From Candidatus Scybalocola faecipullorum (GTDB taxonomy: Bacteria; Bacillota; Clostridia; Lachnospirales; Lachnospiraceae), in NCBI GenBank assembly GCA_018716485.1, contig DVJY01000064.1, positions 1 to 64,000 on the forward strand: a stretch of 64,000 nt of DNA, read 5' to 3'. The notes under the pieces were generated by a model. That model did no database searches. It worked only from the letters and a program-made list of their open reading frames with translations, and had not been told where the DNA came from. The position numbers were made by a program, and so were the translations under genes. Numbering within the stretch: the first letter of the stretch is position 1; each line of letters begins with the position of its first letter. Shown here piece after piece: positions 40,672-49,992 of the stretch.

Positions 40672-42345
40672 ATGCTTTCAGGAATTCATGTAAAAAATCT
40701 GGCACTGATTGATGAGATAGAAATAGATTTTGAAAATCATTTAAATATATTGACCGGAGAGACAGGCGCCGGAAAATCGATTATCATCGGTTCGGTGAAT
40801 ATGGCTCTGGGGAAAAAGATGTCAAAAGATATGATCCGCAAAGGTGCAGACAGCGCGCTTGTCGAATTGTTTTTTAACGCAGATGAACATGCTGCCGTTA
40901 TCGAAAAACTTCAGGCGCTGGAAATCCCGGTTCAGGACGGAAACATTATGATTTCCAGACGTTTGACACCGTCAAGAAGCGTCAGCCGCATTAACGGCGA
41001 GATTGTACCGGCGCAGACTTTAAAAACAGTGGCGGGCATGCTCATCGATATTCACGGTCAGCATGAGCATCAGTCGCTGTTGTATAAAAGCCGCCATCTT
41101 GAAATACTCGATGCATTTTCAAAAGAAAAATTGGGAACTTTAAAAGCAGAGATGGCTGATGCATTTGATACTTATAAAAAATTGTCAAAAGAGCTTTCAG
41201 AGGCAGTGACAGATGCCGGGCAGCGACAGAAAGAGCAGATTTATCTGGATTATGTGATTAAGGAGATTGAGGAGGCAGCGCCGGTTCCGGGCGAAGATGA
41301 TACATTGGAAGCGGCATTTAAAAAAATGAGCCACGGGCGAAAGATTATGGAAGGTGCAGGCGGCGCATATGAGCTGAGCAGCGGTCCTGCAGCGGAGGCC
41401 ATCGGGCGGGCTGTGCGGTCGCTGTCAGCAGTAGAGTCCTATGATCCGGCGCTTTCGAGTTTGATGGCCCAGCTTTGTGATGCGGAAAATCTGCTCAATG
41501 ATTTCAATAGAGAAATGGCTGATTATATGGCGGATCTGACCTTTGATGAGGAATGCTTCCGACAGACCAGGGAGCGCCTCGATCTGCTCAACAGCCTGAA
41601 AAGCAAGTACGGCCGCACGATTGCCGATGTGCTTGAATATAAAGCGCAAAAACAGCTGGAACTTTTAAAGCTGGAAAATTACGAACAGTATCTTGAAGAA
41701 CTTAAAGCGGAATGTACACAGGCGCAGGAAAGTTATATGGCTCTGGCGAAGCAGGTTTCAAAGATCAGAAAAATCCAGGGTAAATTGCTGGCGGATCAGA
41801 TTCTGGAAGCGCTTAAAGAACTGAATTTTTTGGATGTCCGTTTTGAAATACGTTTTAAAAACCTTGAAGAAGGCAATGCCGGCGGCATTGACGAGGCTGA
41901 ATTTATGATTTCCACCAATCCGGGTGAAGATTTAAAACCGCTCGGACAAGTGGCGTCAGGGGGAGAATTATCCAGAGTGATGCTGGCGATTAAATCAGTC
42001 TTAGCTGATGCAGACCGTGTGGAAACACTGATTTTTGATGAAATCGACGCAGGAATCAGCGGCCGCACGGCGCAGAAAGTTTCCGAGCGGCTGTCTGTGA
42101 TCGCAAAGAACCATCAGGTCATCTGCATCACCCATCTGCCCCAGATTGCGGCAATGGCCGACGCTCATTATCTTATAGAAAAGGAAAATACATCGGATCA
42201 TACGTCGACGCATATCAGAAAACTGAATGAAGACGAGGCGGCGGAGGAAATCGCCCGTCTTTTGGGCGGCGTGACCATTACAGAGACGGTCCGTTTAAAT
42301 GCCAGAGAGATGAAATCATTGGCACGGCATGCAAAAAAATACTAG
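40672..42345 (+). CDS. recN: DNA repair protein RecN
   Basis: 557 aa SMC-like ATPase for double-strand break repair. Walker A is LTGETGAGKSIIIG near residue 30, central coiled coils (about 155-365), signature VASGGELSRVMLAIK and Walker B TLIFDEIDAGISG near 460, and ITHLPQIAAMAD. Full length. Followed at once by a strong terminator that closes the transcript begun before yqhY. Confidence 0.96.
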   Translation: MLSGIHVKNLALIDEIEIDFENHLNILTGETGAGKSIIIGSVNMALGKKMSKDMIRKGADSALVELFFNADEHAAVIEKLQALEIPVQDGNIMISRRLTPSRSVSRINGEIVPAQTLKTVAGMLIDIHGQHEHQSLLYKSRHLEILDAFSKEKLGTLKAEMADAFDTYKKLSKELSEAVTDAGQRQKEQIYLDYVIKEIEEAAPVPGEDDTLEAAFKKMSHGRKIMEGAGGAYELSSGPAAEAIGRAVRSLSAVESYDPALSSLMAQLCDAENLLNDFNREMADYMADLTFDEECFRQTRERLDLLNSLKSKYGRTIADVLEYKAQKQLELLKLENYEQYLEELKAECTQAQESYMALAKQVSKIRKIQGKLLADQILEALKELNFLDVRFEIRFKNLEEGNAGGIDEAEFMISTNPGEDLKPLGQVASGGELSRVMLAIKSVLADADRVETLIFDEIDAGISGRTAQKVSERLSVIAKNHQVICITHLPQIAAMADAHYLIEKENTSDHTSTHIRKLNEDEAAEEIARLLGGVTITETVRLNAREMKSLARHAKKY

Positions 42346-42366
42346 TTTGAAACAATAGAATACTCA

Positions 42367-42373
42367 CATACTA
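42367..42373 (+). promoter_or_regulatory. Sigma-G/F-type -10 element before spoIVB
   Basis: CATACTA exactly matches the forespore sigma -10, but no good -35 is seen 17-18 bases upstream. The predicted start (about 42380) lies inside the left arm of the recN terminator. Confidence 0.35.
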
Positions 42374-42408
42374 AGAGAGGATATACGACAGTATATCCTC
42401 TCTTTTTT
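42373..42408 (+). terminator. recN terminator
   Basis: Perfect 14-bp stem (42373-42386 with 42391-42404), GACA loop, and a run of six T that begins within the last bases of the stem. Confidence 0.92.
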
Positions 42409-42436
42409 AAAGACGGACTGTGAGAGGATGAGACAA

Positions 42437-43546
42437 ATGATGGGTATGTCAGGTAAAAATACAAAAGGTCGAAAAAGGACAGCAGCGATGCTGCTTTGGA
42501 TTGCCTTTGCAGCAGCAGCTTTATTTGGGCTCAAGCCTTTAAATGACAACATTCCTTCCGCGCAGACAAAATCTTCGGGTGTGGCTGTGCAAAAATTAAT
42601 GCCCGTGGGCGCGGCAGTGGGCATTCATATTCAGACAAACGGCCTGATGGTTCTTGGCACAGCACAAATTACGGACAGTGACGGCCGTACGGTCATTCCG
42701 GCCAAAGACGCGGTCAGAGAAGGTGACTATATTTTAGCTGTGGATGGAAGGACTGTAAATACAGCAGGAGAGATGACAGAGGCTATCCGGCAGAAAGGCG
42801 GCAGCGCCATGTGCCTGCGTGTATTAAGAAACGGGGAGGTGTTTGAAGTGGAAGTATCGGCAGTTAAAACGACAGACGGCAGTTATAAAACTGGCATATG
42901 GGTCAGAGATGATACACAGGGCATCGGGACGCTCAGCTTTATCGACGAAGACAACCGCTTTGCGGCGCTTGGACACGGAATTGCCGATGTGGATACAGGA
43001 AAACTGATCGATATGAGTGTGGGAGGATTGTATCCATCCAGTATTTATTCGATTGTCAAAGGAAAAAGTCTGGAACCGGGAGAAATGGTCGGAAATATTT
43101 TGTACGGCGGGCGGCAGAAGTTTGCTTCGGTGATGCTTAATACAGATTCGGGGATTTTCGGCAGACTGGATTCCGGACAATCTCTGTATAAATATGACGA
43201 AAGCAAGGCGCTGCCTTCAGGGACTAAGGAAACGATGCATGTGGGAGATGCCGGAGTTATGTGTCAGATTTATGGTGAAATTTCTGTCTATGATGCACAG
43301 ATTACCGGAATTGATTATAACGGCGGGAACAGCAATAAAGACTTTATTTTAGAAATCACAGACCCGGCTCTTTTGGAATGTACCGGCGGCATTATTCAGG
43401 GAATGAGCGGCAGTCCGGTTATTCAGGATGGAAAACTTGTCGGCGTCGTTACACATGTATTTCTAAACGACAGTACGAAAGGTTACGGTATTTTTATAGA
43501 AAATATGTTGTCAAAACTCGACACCATTGGCCATGAAGTATCATAA
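42437..43546 (+). CDS. spoIVB: SpoIVB peptidase
   Basis: 369 aa serine peptidase (S55) secreted from the forespore; in Bacillus it triggers pro-sigma-K processing by cleaving SpoIVFA. One membrane helix (about 18-35), a PDZ domain (about 90-150, VREGDYILAVDGRTVNTAGEM), then the peptidase domain with His in ALGHGIADVDTG and catalytic Ser in GIIQGMSGSPVIQDGKLVGVVTHVF. ATG 42437 has 9-base spacing from AGAGG; ATG 42428 abuts it. Notable because SigK in this window has no pro-sequence. Confidence 0.94.
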   Translation: MMGMSGKNTKGRKRTAAMLLWIAFAAAALFGLKPLNDNIPSAQTKSSGVAVQKLMPVGAAVGIHIQTNGLMVLGTAQITDSDGRTVIPAKDAVREGDYILAVDGRTVNTAGEMTEAIRQKGGSAMCLRVLRNGEVFEVEVSAVKTTDGSYKTGIWVRDDTQGIGTLSFIDEDNRFAALGHGIADVDTGKLIDMSVGGLYPSSIYSIVKGKSLEPGEMVGNILYGGRQKFASVMLNTDSGIFGRLDSGQSLYKYDESKALPSGTKETMHVGDAGVMCQIYGEISVYDAQITGIDYNGGNSNKDFILEITDPALLECTGGIIQGMSGSPVIQDGKLVGVVTHVFLNDSTKGYGIFIENMLSKLDTIGHEVS

Positions 43547-43600
43547 TATGTGTTTTACGGTCAAGTTCTGAAGCGAAGCCGCGCTGATTATGACGTTGCG

Positions 43601-43607
43601 TGTCGAA
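43601..43607 (+). promoter_or_regulatory. 0A box upstream of spo0A
   Basis: TGTCGAA is an exact match to the Spo0A target TGNCGAA, 18 bases before the -35 of the spo0A promoter. It suggests autoregulation. A 7-base motif can occur by chance. Confidence 0.5.
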
Positions 43608-43625
43608 TCGTGCGAACGTTCATCA

Positions 43626-43655
43626 TTGATATTTTTTGGAAAAATCATCTATAAT
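43626..43655 (+). promoter_or_regulatory. Sigma-A promoter of spo0A
   Basis: TTGATA (43626-43631), 18 bases, TATAAT (43650-43655). No sigma-H pattern was recognised nearby. Confidence 0.72.
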
Positions 43656-43716
43656 ACTATATGTTTACAGGATGAGCGACGGAAAAGAGAAAGTGAGTCT
43701 TAAAGGGAGGAAAATT

Positions 43717-44511
43717 ATGGGAAAAATTAATGTAGCCATTGTAGATGATAATGAGAGAATGATTCATATGCTGGACAATATTCTTCGCACGGATGAGAAT
43801 ATCGAAGTTGTCGGTAAGGCTGAGGATGGTGTTCAGGCGCTGGAAGTAATCCGTCAGAATGAACCGGATGTTGTCCTTTTAGATTTGATTATGCCGAAAC
43901 TTGACGGTCTGGAAGTGATGCAGAAAATTAACAGCGATACAAATTTGAAGAAGCATCCCGCCTTTATTGTAATTTCTGCCATCGGCAAGGAGACAATTAC
44001 TGAAAATGCGTTCAGCCAGGGGGCCGTTTACTTTATTATGAAGCCTTTTGAAAATGAAACCGTAATCAATAAGATTAAACAGGTGACAGGCGTCGGGACA
44101 GCACCGGCGGCAGGAAACGGGGGATCCGGCACGCCGGCGGCAGAAATTCTGCCAAAAGATCTGGAGGCGGATGTGACGGATATTATCCATGAGATCGGCG
44201 TTCCGGCGCATATTAAAGGTTATCAGTATTTAAGGGATGCGATCATTATGTCTGTAGAAAACAGAGAAGTTATCAACTCCATTACCAAAATTTTATATCC
44301 GACCATTGCAAAATTAAATAAAACAACGCCGAGCAGAGTGGAACGGGCGATACGCCATGCCATTGAAGTAGCATGGAGCAGAGGCAAGATGGATACGATT
44401 GATGAATTGTTCGGCTATACAATCAGCACAGGAAAGGGAAAACCGACAAATTCCGAATTTATTGCGCTGATTGCCGATAAAATACGGCTTGAATATAAAA
44501 CAAAATCGTGA
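43717..44511 (+). CDS. spo0A: Sporulation master regulator Spo0A
   Basis: 264 aa response regulator. Receiver domain (1-120) with acidic pocket VDDNERM and phospho-acceptor Asp56 in [13 protein letters not shown], Thr/Ser and Lys switch residues in [10 protein letters not shown] and FIMKPFEN. A Gly-rich linker is followed by the Spo0A C-terminal domain with the recognition helix around [23 protein letters not shown] 43717 follows AAAGGGAGG. It is directly after spoIVB, the universal order in endospore formers. Confidence 0.97.
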   Translation: MGKINVAIVDDNERMIHMLDNILRTDENIEVVGKAEDGVQALEVIRQNEPDVVLLDLIMPKLDGLEVMQKINSDTNLKKHPAFIVISAIGKETITENAFSQGAVYFIMKPFENETVINKIKQVTGVGTAPAAGNGGSGTPAAEILPKDLEADVTDIIHEIGVPAHIKGYQYLRDAIIMSVENREVINSITKILYPTIAKLNKTTPSRVERAIRHAIEVAWSRGKMDTIDELFGYTISTGKGKPTNSEFIALIADKIRLEYKTKS

Positions 44512-44547
44512 CATTGTACAAATTTACAAAATAATACATAATGTAGC

Positions 44548-44576
44548 TTTAAATAATGTTGAATGTGTAGTATAAT
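44548..44576 (+). promoter_or_regulatory. Probable glgA promoter
   Basis: Perfect TATAAT (44571-44576), with only TTTAAA (44548-44553) at -35 spacing of 17. The ATG is 53 bases further on. Confidence 0.5.
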
Positions 44577-44628
44577 ACTTCATAAGTTCAATGAATTTTA
44601 TGGGTATGTTATACAGGAGGAACTTGAG

Positions 44629-46065
44629 ATGAAAAATATTTTATTTGTTACATCAGAAGCAGTGCCATTTATCAAGACCGGCGGACTTGCGGACGTTGCA
44701 GGTTCACTGCCGAAAGCATTCAACAAAAATGAATTTGATGTGAGAGTTATTCTGCCGAAATACAGAATCATACCGGATCGTTTTAAAGAACAGATGCATT
44801 ATGTGACTCATTTTTATATGGATCTGGGATGGCAGAATCACTATGTGGGCGTATTGACCATGGAGTACGAAGGCGTCACATTCTATTTTATTGATAATGA
44901 ACATTTCTTCTCCGGAAATCAGGCCTATGAAGGCGGATTATGGGATCTTGAAAAATTTGCATATTTTTCAAAAGCCGCCCTGTCATGTCTGCCGCTGATC
45001 GGCTTCCGTCCGGATATCGTTCACTGCCATGACTGGCAGACAGGTCTTGTACCGGTATTCTTAAAAGACAGTTTCTGCCACGGTGAATTTTTCTGGGGCA
45101 TGAAGTCAATTATGACTATCCATAACCTGAAGTTTCAGGGAACATGGGATCCTAAGACGATCATGGGGATGACCGGACTGCCTGCATATTTGTTTACTCC
45201 GGATAAGCTGGAAGCTTATAAAGATGCCAACTACTTAAAAGGCGGTATTGTCTATGCGGACTATGTAACAACTGTCAGTGATACATACGCATGGGAAATT
45301 CAAATGCCGTTTTACGGAGAAAAGTTAGACGGACTGATGCGCGCAAGAAACAACTGCCTGCGAGGCATTGTTAACGGCATTGACTATGATGAATGGAATC
45401 CGGCAACAGATCCGTTTATTCCAAATCACTATGATGCGATTACATTCCGCAAGGAAAAAATGAAAAATAAAACAGCATTTCAGGAAGAACTGGGACTGGC
45501 TAAAGACGAGAACCGTTTTATGATCGGTCTTGTTTCAAGACTGACAGATCAGAAAGGACTTGATCTGATCGATTGTGTGATGGATGAAATATGCAGAGAA
45601 GATGTACAGTTTGTAATTCTGGGCACAGGCGATGCAAAATATGAAAACATGTTCAGATATTTTGCATGGAAATACCCTGACAGAGTATCTGCAAATATTT
45701 TCTATTCCAATGAAAGAAGTCATAAAGTGTATGCGGCCTGCGATGCATTCCTGATGCCGTCGCTGTTTGAGCCGTGCGGCTTAAGCCAGCTTATCAGTCT
45801 CAGATACGGCACCGTGCCGATCGTCCGTGAAACCGGCGGATTAAAAGATACCGTTGAAGCTTACAACGAATATGAGTGTACAGGCACAGGCTTCAGCTTC
45901 AGCAATTATAATGCCCATGAGATGCTCGGCATCATTAACTATGCCAAAGATGTTTACTATAACCGGAGACGTGAATGGAATAAGATCGTTGACAGAGGTA
46001 TGGCCAAAGATTTTTCATGGAACAATTCGGCAAGAAAATACGAAGATCTCTACAGAATGTTATAA
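44629..46065 (+). CDS. glgA: Glycogen synthase (ADP-glucose type)
   Basis: 478 aa GT5 glycosyltransferase. ADP-glucose-binding KTGGLADV near residue 15, HCHDWQTGLVP, IHNLKFQG, VSRLTDQKGLDLI and the C-terminal EPCGLSQLISLRYGTVPIVRETGGLKDTV. Adds glucosyl units to glycogen. Start is ATG 44629, 8 bases after ACAGGAGG. It is alone: no glgB, glgC, glgD or glgP nearby. Confidence 0.95.
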   Translation: MKNILFVTSEAVPFIKTGGLADVAGSLPKAFNKNEFDVRVILPKYRIIPDRFKEQMHYVTHFYMDLGWQNHYVGVLTMEYEGVTFYFIDNEHFFSGNQAYEGGLWDLEKFAYFSKAALSCLPLIGFRPDIVHCHDWQTGLVPVFLKDSFCHGEFFWGMKSIMTIHNLKFQGTWDPKTIMGMTGLPAYLFTPDKLEAYKDANYLKGGIVYADYVTTVSDTYAWEIQMPFYGEKLDGLMRARNNCLRGIVNGIDYDEWNPATDPFIPNHYDAITFRKEKMKNKTAFQEELGLAKDENRFMIGLVSRLTDQKGLDLIDCVMDEICREDVQFVILGTGDAKYENMFRYFAWKYPDRVSANIFYSNERSHKVYAACDAFLMPSLFEPCGLSQLISLRYGTVPIVRETGGLKDTVEAYNEYECTGTGFSFSNYNAHEMLGIINYAKDVYYNRRREWNKIVDRGMAKDFSWNNSARKYEDLYRML

Positions 46066-46070
46066 ATACG

Positions 46071-46102
46071 AAAGGCTGGCACACATGGCGCCAGCCTTTT
46101 TT
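46071..46102. terminator. glgA terminator overlapping the rqcH stop
   Basis: Perfect 10-bp stem AAAGGCTGGC/GCCAGCCTTT (46071-46080 with 46090-46099), then TTT. On the - strand it is preceded by the rqcH stop codon and also ends in a T run, so it can serve both genes. Confidence 0.85.
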
Positions 46103-47852
46103 AAGATCTTTCCGGAGATGCTTCTTTGATACCTTGGATATCCGGCTCCGCGATCAGAGAATAATTTGTATGGTAAATGACAAATCCGGGTGCCCCTCCG
46201 GCCACTTTTTTGACATGTTTTCTTTGGATATAATCAATTTCTACCTTTTTTGCACTGCGTCCGCTGGAGTAGTAAGCGGCCAGCCGACCTGCCTCTTCAA
46301 AAGTCCGGTCAGGCAGTTCGCTGCCGCCGGTTTTGACGATCACATGGGAACCGGGCATGCCTTTGGCGTGGAACCACCAGTCGCCGCCGTCGGCAATTTT
46401 AAAAGTCACTTCTTCATTCTGATAATTATTCTTTCCCACATAGATATGAAAGCCGTCGGAAGAAATATAATGAAACGGCCGGCTGATGATTTTTTCTTTT
46501 TTTCCTTTGGAATTGCTGCGTTTAATGTAGCCGTAGCGAGCCAGTTCATCTCTGATCTGCGCAAGATCTTCTTCGTACATGGCAATATCCAAAGCAGTGC
46601 TGATGGATTCCAGATGGTCCATTTCATTTTTTGTGGCGACAGTCAGGTCGCAGAGAGCTTCATAAGTTCGCTTTAATTTGTTGTATTTTTCAAAATAACG
46701 CACAGAATTTTCTCTGGCAGTCAGGTCTTTGTCCAGCGGAATAGTGATTTCCTCGTTATTATAATAATTAATGCATGTCAGCGAAGGCGCTCCCTCTTCC
46801 AGCTGATAACCGTATGTGTTGAGAAGCTCTCCGTAAATGCGGTACTTTTCACGTTTTTGGGTATCATTCATCTGTTTCATCTGAAGCTGATACTTTTTGC
46901 GTGTGCGTTCCAGCGCGGTATTGACAATGCGGCGCAGATCGGAAGACTTCTGACGTATTCTTGTGATAGTGCTTTTAGCGGCAAAATAATGCTCTAAAAG
47001 ACTGGAAATGCTGTCATAGGAAACAGTTTTCAGACCGTCATAGCAGCACAGACGGACACAGGAAAATTCCACAGGAATATCATCTTTGTAAACAATATTC
47101 GGTTCAAAACGGCTGCTTTTAATATCCTCCATGAACGCTCCGAAAGTGTTTTGAAGGGTTTGGAGCGCATCCTCAGAGAGTGCATTGGCGCTTGTGTCGC
47201 TGTCAAGACGGGCACGGCTGCACAGTTCAAGACCGAGCAGCGGCGAAAATCCGGTCAGAGATGTATAAATTGCTTTGTACAGCGGCATTGGCCGGCTGCG
47301 GATAAGGCTGATAAAATCATCACTGCCGATCGTCAGCGGATCAGCTTTGTGCTGAGTGTCTGGAACGAAGTACATACGGCCGGGCAGAACCTCCCGCACG
47401 GAGCTGACATTAAGTGAAATGTGCTTGATACTGTCGATAATTGTGCCATCCGGATGACAGAAAATAATATTGCTGTGCTTGCCCATCAGTTCGACGATCA
47501 GGCGTTTTCTGCACAGATCTCCCATATCGTTTAAATGCTCAATATTAAATTCAATGATGCGTTCCATTCCCGGCTGGGTAACGCTGATAATTTTGCCGCC
47601 GTTTAAATGCTTGCGCAGCAGCATACAGAAATTGGGCGCTGTCATAGGATTGGGTTTTGGGTTTTCGGTAAAAAAAGCGAGCGGCAGTGATGCGCTGGCC
47701 GACAGCAGCAGTTTATAATTTGTACGTTCATTTTTTATTGTAAGTATAAGTTCGTCGCTTTCCGGCTGATAGATTTTCTGAATCCGGCCGCCGGTGAGCG
47801 TCCGGGAAAATTCATCTGTAAGGGCGGCGACGACAAAACCATCAAATGCCAT
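46101..47852 (-). CDS. rqcH: NFACT family ribosome quality control protein RqcH
   Basis: 583 aa. Homologue of Rqc2/NEMF and B. subtilis YloA/RqcH, which binds stalled 50S subunits and adds C-terminal alanine tails. NFACT-N domain (FDGFVVAALTDEFSRTLTGGRIQKIYQPE), a HhH-like part, a long coiled coil (about 300-440), and the NFACT-R domain with WWFHAKGMPGSHVIVKT. The second ATG (47852, MAFDG) has ideal spacing to AAGGAGG; ATG 47858 is too close. It is oriented away from the yicC operon, whereas yloA heads that string in B. subtilis. Confidence 0.93.
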   Translation of the reverse strand: MAFDGFVVAALTDEFSRTLTGGRIQKIYQPESDELILTIKNERTNYKLLLSASASLPLAFFTENPKPNPMTAPNFCMLLRKHLNGGKIISVTQPGMERIIEFNIEHLNDMGDLCRKRLIVELMGKHSNIIFCHPDGTIIDSIKHISLNVSSVREVLPGRMYFVPDTQHKADPLTIGSDDFISLIRSRPMPLYKAIYTSLTGFSPLLGLELCSRARLDSDTSANALSEDALQTLQNTFGAFMEDIKSSRFEPNIVYKDDIPVEFSCVRLCCYDGLKTVSYDSISSLLEHYFAAKSTITRIRQKSSDLRRIVNTALERTRKKYQLQMKQMNDTQKREKYRIYGELLNTYGYQLEEGAPSLTCINYYNNEEITIPLDKDLTARENSVRYFEKYNKLKRTYEALCDLTVATKNEMDHLESISTALDIAMYEEDLAQIRDELARYGYIKRSNSKGKKEKIISRPFHYISSDGFHIYVGKNNYQNEEVTFKIADGGDWWFHAKGMPGSHVIVKTGGSELPDRTFEEAGRLAAYYSSGRSAKKVEIDYIQRKHVKKVAGGAPGFVIYHTNYSLIAEPDIQGIKEASPERS

Positions 47853-47879
47853 AATCATTACCTCCTTAAAATCACAACC

Positions 47880-47909
47880 ATTATAGCATCTTTAAAAACA
47901 TCCCGTAAA
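47880..47909 (-). promoter_or_regulatory. Probable rqcH promoter
   Basis: On the - strand TTTACG (47904-47909), 18 bases, perfect TATAAT (47880-47885). A perfect inverted repeat CATTAAA-AC-TTTAATG lies just upstream at 47914-47929. Confidence 0.5.
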
Positions 47910-48000
47910 GTGTCATTAAAACTTTAATGATTCTTTAAATATCCTTTAAGCTAAATTTCCTTTTAATCGATATAATTAGGGACATAAAGCAGAGGTGATT

Positions 48001-48651
48001 ATGATGATGAAAATAGTGATGAACCAACTGATCGCAGTAAATGATACATATGTTTTAAATCCGCGCAGAAAGGAAGCGCTGCAAAGGGCCGCAGGTCTGG
48101 CTTGCCGTCCGTATGATGCGATGACGCTGACGGTTGCTTTTTTTGCAGTATCTCTGATCGGATGGCTTTGGGAAGTGAGTCAGCATTTTGTGAGAACAGG
48201 CCAGTTAGTTAACCGGGGCACACTGTACGGACCGTGGCTGCCGATTTACGGAACAGCGGCAGTGATGATGCTTGTGCTGCTTAAGCGTCTGGCCCAGCGA
48301 CCGGGCATTTTATTCGGCTGTACCGTGGCAGTCTGCGGCGTGATTGAATATGCAACTTCTGTTGTGCTGGAGATTTTATTCCACACCCGGTGGTGGGACT
48401 ACAGCAATATGCCGCTGAATATTCAGGGGAGAATATGTGTCGGCGGACTGATGCTGTTCGGGCTTGGCGGGTGTGCTGTTATCTATCTGATCGGTCCTGC
48501 AATTGACCGCCGGGTGAAAAAACTGCCGAAGGCGGCAGCGGCTGCAGTACTCATTATACTGGTTTTAATTTTTATCTGTGATGTAATTTATTCGTTTACC
48601 AATATTAGAACCGGCGCCGGAATTACAGCTCCGCCCTACCTTTTTTCTTGA
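48001..48651 (+). CDS. CmpB-type multi-pass membrane protein (putative ABC-transporter type IV)
   Basis: 216 aa, about five membrane helices. The pattern LIGWLWEVSQHFVRTGQLVNRGTLYGPWLPIYGTAAVMM, then ...YATSVVLEILFHTRWWDYSNMPLNIQGRICV matches the ABC_trans_CmpB family (PF06541) widespread in Clostridia. Despite the family name no ATPase or transport role is proven; the conserved Glu, Asn-Arg-Gly and Trp-Asp-Tyr residues hint at a catalytic or sensing role. Start among consecutive ATGs at 48001-48007 after AGAGGTGA. Its TGA stop lies inside the next promoter. Confidence 0.82.
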   Translation: MMMKIVMNQLIAVNDTYVLNPRRKEALQRAAGLACRPYDAMTLTVAFFAVSLIGWLWEVSQHFVRTGQLVNRGTLYGPWLPIYGTAAVMMLVLLKRLAQRPGILFGCTVAVCGVIEYATSVVLEILFHTRWWDYSNMPLNIQGRICVGGLMLFGLGGCAVIYLIGPAIDRRVKKLPKAAAAAVLIILVLIFICDVIYSFTNIRTGAGITAPPYLFS

Positions 48652-48676
48652 CTTGCCTTATAAATTGCCTTATAAT
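48648..48676 (+). promoter_or_regulatory. Sigma-A promoter of the yicC-remA-gmk operon
   Basis: TTGACT (48648-48653), 17 bases, TATAAT (48671-48676). The -35 contains the TGA stop of the preceding gene. Confidence 0.85.
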
Positions 48677-48702
48677 AAATTATTACAAAAGCTCTGTCAA
48701 GC

Positions 48703-48751
48703 GGCTGGGTATCGGCTGGCACTTTAAAACTTGCCTGCACGGTGCCCAGCC
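48703..48751 (+). other. Leader hairpin of the yicC operon
   Basis: GGCTGGG (48703-48709) pairs with CCCAGCC (48745-48751); GGCAC (48718-48722) can instead pair with GTGCC (48742-48746), giving two mutually exclusive folds in the roughly 95-base leader. No T run. Confidence 0.4.
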
Positions 48752-48778
48752 CGTTTGGCGGACAAAGGAGAATATCAG

Positions 48779-49666
48779 ATGAAACCAATGATTAAAAGCA
48801 TGACCGGTTTTGGCCGATGCGAGGCTGCCGACGGCAGCCGTAAGATGACTGTCGAGATTAAAGCTGTGAATCACCGCTATTGTGATATTAATATGAAGAT
48901 GCCTAAAAAGCTGGGCGTTTTCGAAGCGTCCATCCGTACCATTTTAAAACAGCATATTCAAAGAGGGAAAGTAGACGTATTTATTACTTATGAGGATGAT
49001 TCAGAACATACAGTCTGTCTGAAATATAATCAGGAGCTTGCCGCTGAATATATGGAGAAGCTGAATATGATCAGTCGGGCTTTTGGTATCAGCAATGATG
49101 TGACGGCGGTCGGACTTTCAAAATATCCGGAAGTGTTTTCGCTTGAAGAGCAGGATACGGATGAGGAAGCCCTGATGAAGCTGATCGGGCAGGCTGTCAG
49201 CGGCGCCTGTGAAAAGTTTGTGGAGGCGCGCATTGCTGAAGGCGAACATTTGAAAGAGGATCTTCGGACAAAGCTTGACGGTATGCTGACGCTTGTTGAC
49301 TTTATTGAGTCGCGGTCTCCGCAGGTTGTGAGTGAATATCAGGAAAGACTGACAGCAAAAGTGAAGGAACTTCTTGAAAACAATCCGACAGATGAAAATA
49401 GGATTTTAACAGAAGTGACCATATTTGCAGATAAAATTTGTGTTGATGAGGAGACTGTACGTCTGCGCAGTCATATACAGAGCGCGAGAACTGCGCTGTG
49501 TGAAGGCGGCAGCGTCGGACGCAAACTGGATTTCATTGCGCAGGAAATGAACAGAGAGGCGAATACAATTCTGTCAAAGGCCAACGATCTGGAAATTTCA
49601 AATAAAGCGATTGATTTAAAGACAGAAATTGAAAAAGTCAGAGAACAGATACAAAATATTGAATAA
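48779..49666 (+). CDS. yicC: YicC/YloC family endoribonuclease
   Basis: 295 aa. [13 protein letters not shown] start, [19 protein letters not shown], and the C-terminal DUF1732 part [47 protein letters not shown] are all present. E. coli YicC is an endoribonuclease acting on small RNAs; YloC of B. subtilis is its counterpart and heads the same gene string (remA, gmk, rpoZ). AAAGGAGAA ribosome site 9 bases before ATG 48779. Confidence 0.93.
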   Translation: MKPMIKSMTGFGRCEAADGSRKMTVEIKAVNHRYCDINMKMPKKLGVFEASIRTILKQHIQRGKVDVFITYEDDSEHTVCLKYNQELAAEYMEKLNMISRAFGISNDVTAVGLSKYPEVFSLEEQDTDEEALMKLIGQAVSGACEKFVEARIAEGEHLKEDLRTKLDGMLTLVDFIESRSPQVVSEYQERLTAKVKELLENNPTDENRILTEVTIFADKICVDEETVRLRSHIQSARTALCEGGSVGRKLDFIAQEMNREANTILSKANDLEISNKAIDLKTEIEKVREQIQNIE

Positions 49667-49683
49667 GACAGAGGTTGATTGTG

Positions 49684-49974
49684 ATGAGCGGTTTATTAAA
49701 TATAGGCTTCGGCAATATGGTGAACAGCAGAAAACTTGTCGCGGTGATCAATCCGGATTCGGCGCCGGCAAAGCGCCTGATCCAAAACGCCAGAGATGAC
49801 GGCAGGGTTATCGATGCGACACAGGGCAGGCGGACACGTGCAGTGCTGGTCATGGATGACGATCATATCATTTTATCAGCGCTTCAGCCGGAGACTTTAG
49901 GCAACCGTTATAAAGGCAGAGAATCTGTAAATCAGGAAGCAGAAGAGGCGGCGGAAGCCGTAGTCAGTGATTAA
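49684..49974 (+). CDS. remA: Extracellular matrix regulator RemA (DUF370)
   Basis: 96 aa. [64 protein letters not shown] is the DUF370/RemA core. In B. subtilis RemA is a DNA-binding activator of matrix and osmoprotection genes and forms ring-shaped oligomers. An acidic tail of about 20 residues follows the core. ATG 49684 is preferred over GTG 49681. It sits between yicC and gmk as in Bacillus. Confidence 0.93.
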   Translation: MSGLLNIGFGNMVNSRKLVAVINPDSAPAKRLIQNARDDGRVIDATQGRRTRAVLVMDDDHIILSALQPETLGNRYKGRESVNQEAEEAAEAVVSD

Positions 49975-49992
49975 ATTAAAGAGGGAACATTT

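Noticed and set aside
46017..46676. Long + strand open frame of about 220 codons
   Set aside because: It is antisense to rqcH, has no ribosome site and begins inside glgA; a shadow of the real gene. The same applies to the long antisense frames at 4743-5375, 8271-8843 and 56239-56940.
48001..48651. Component of a complete ABC transporter
   Set aside because: No ATPase or binding protein adjacent; the family name is historical and transport is unproven.
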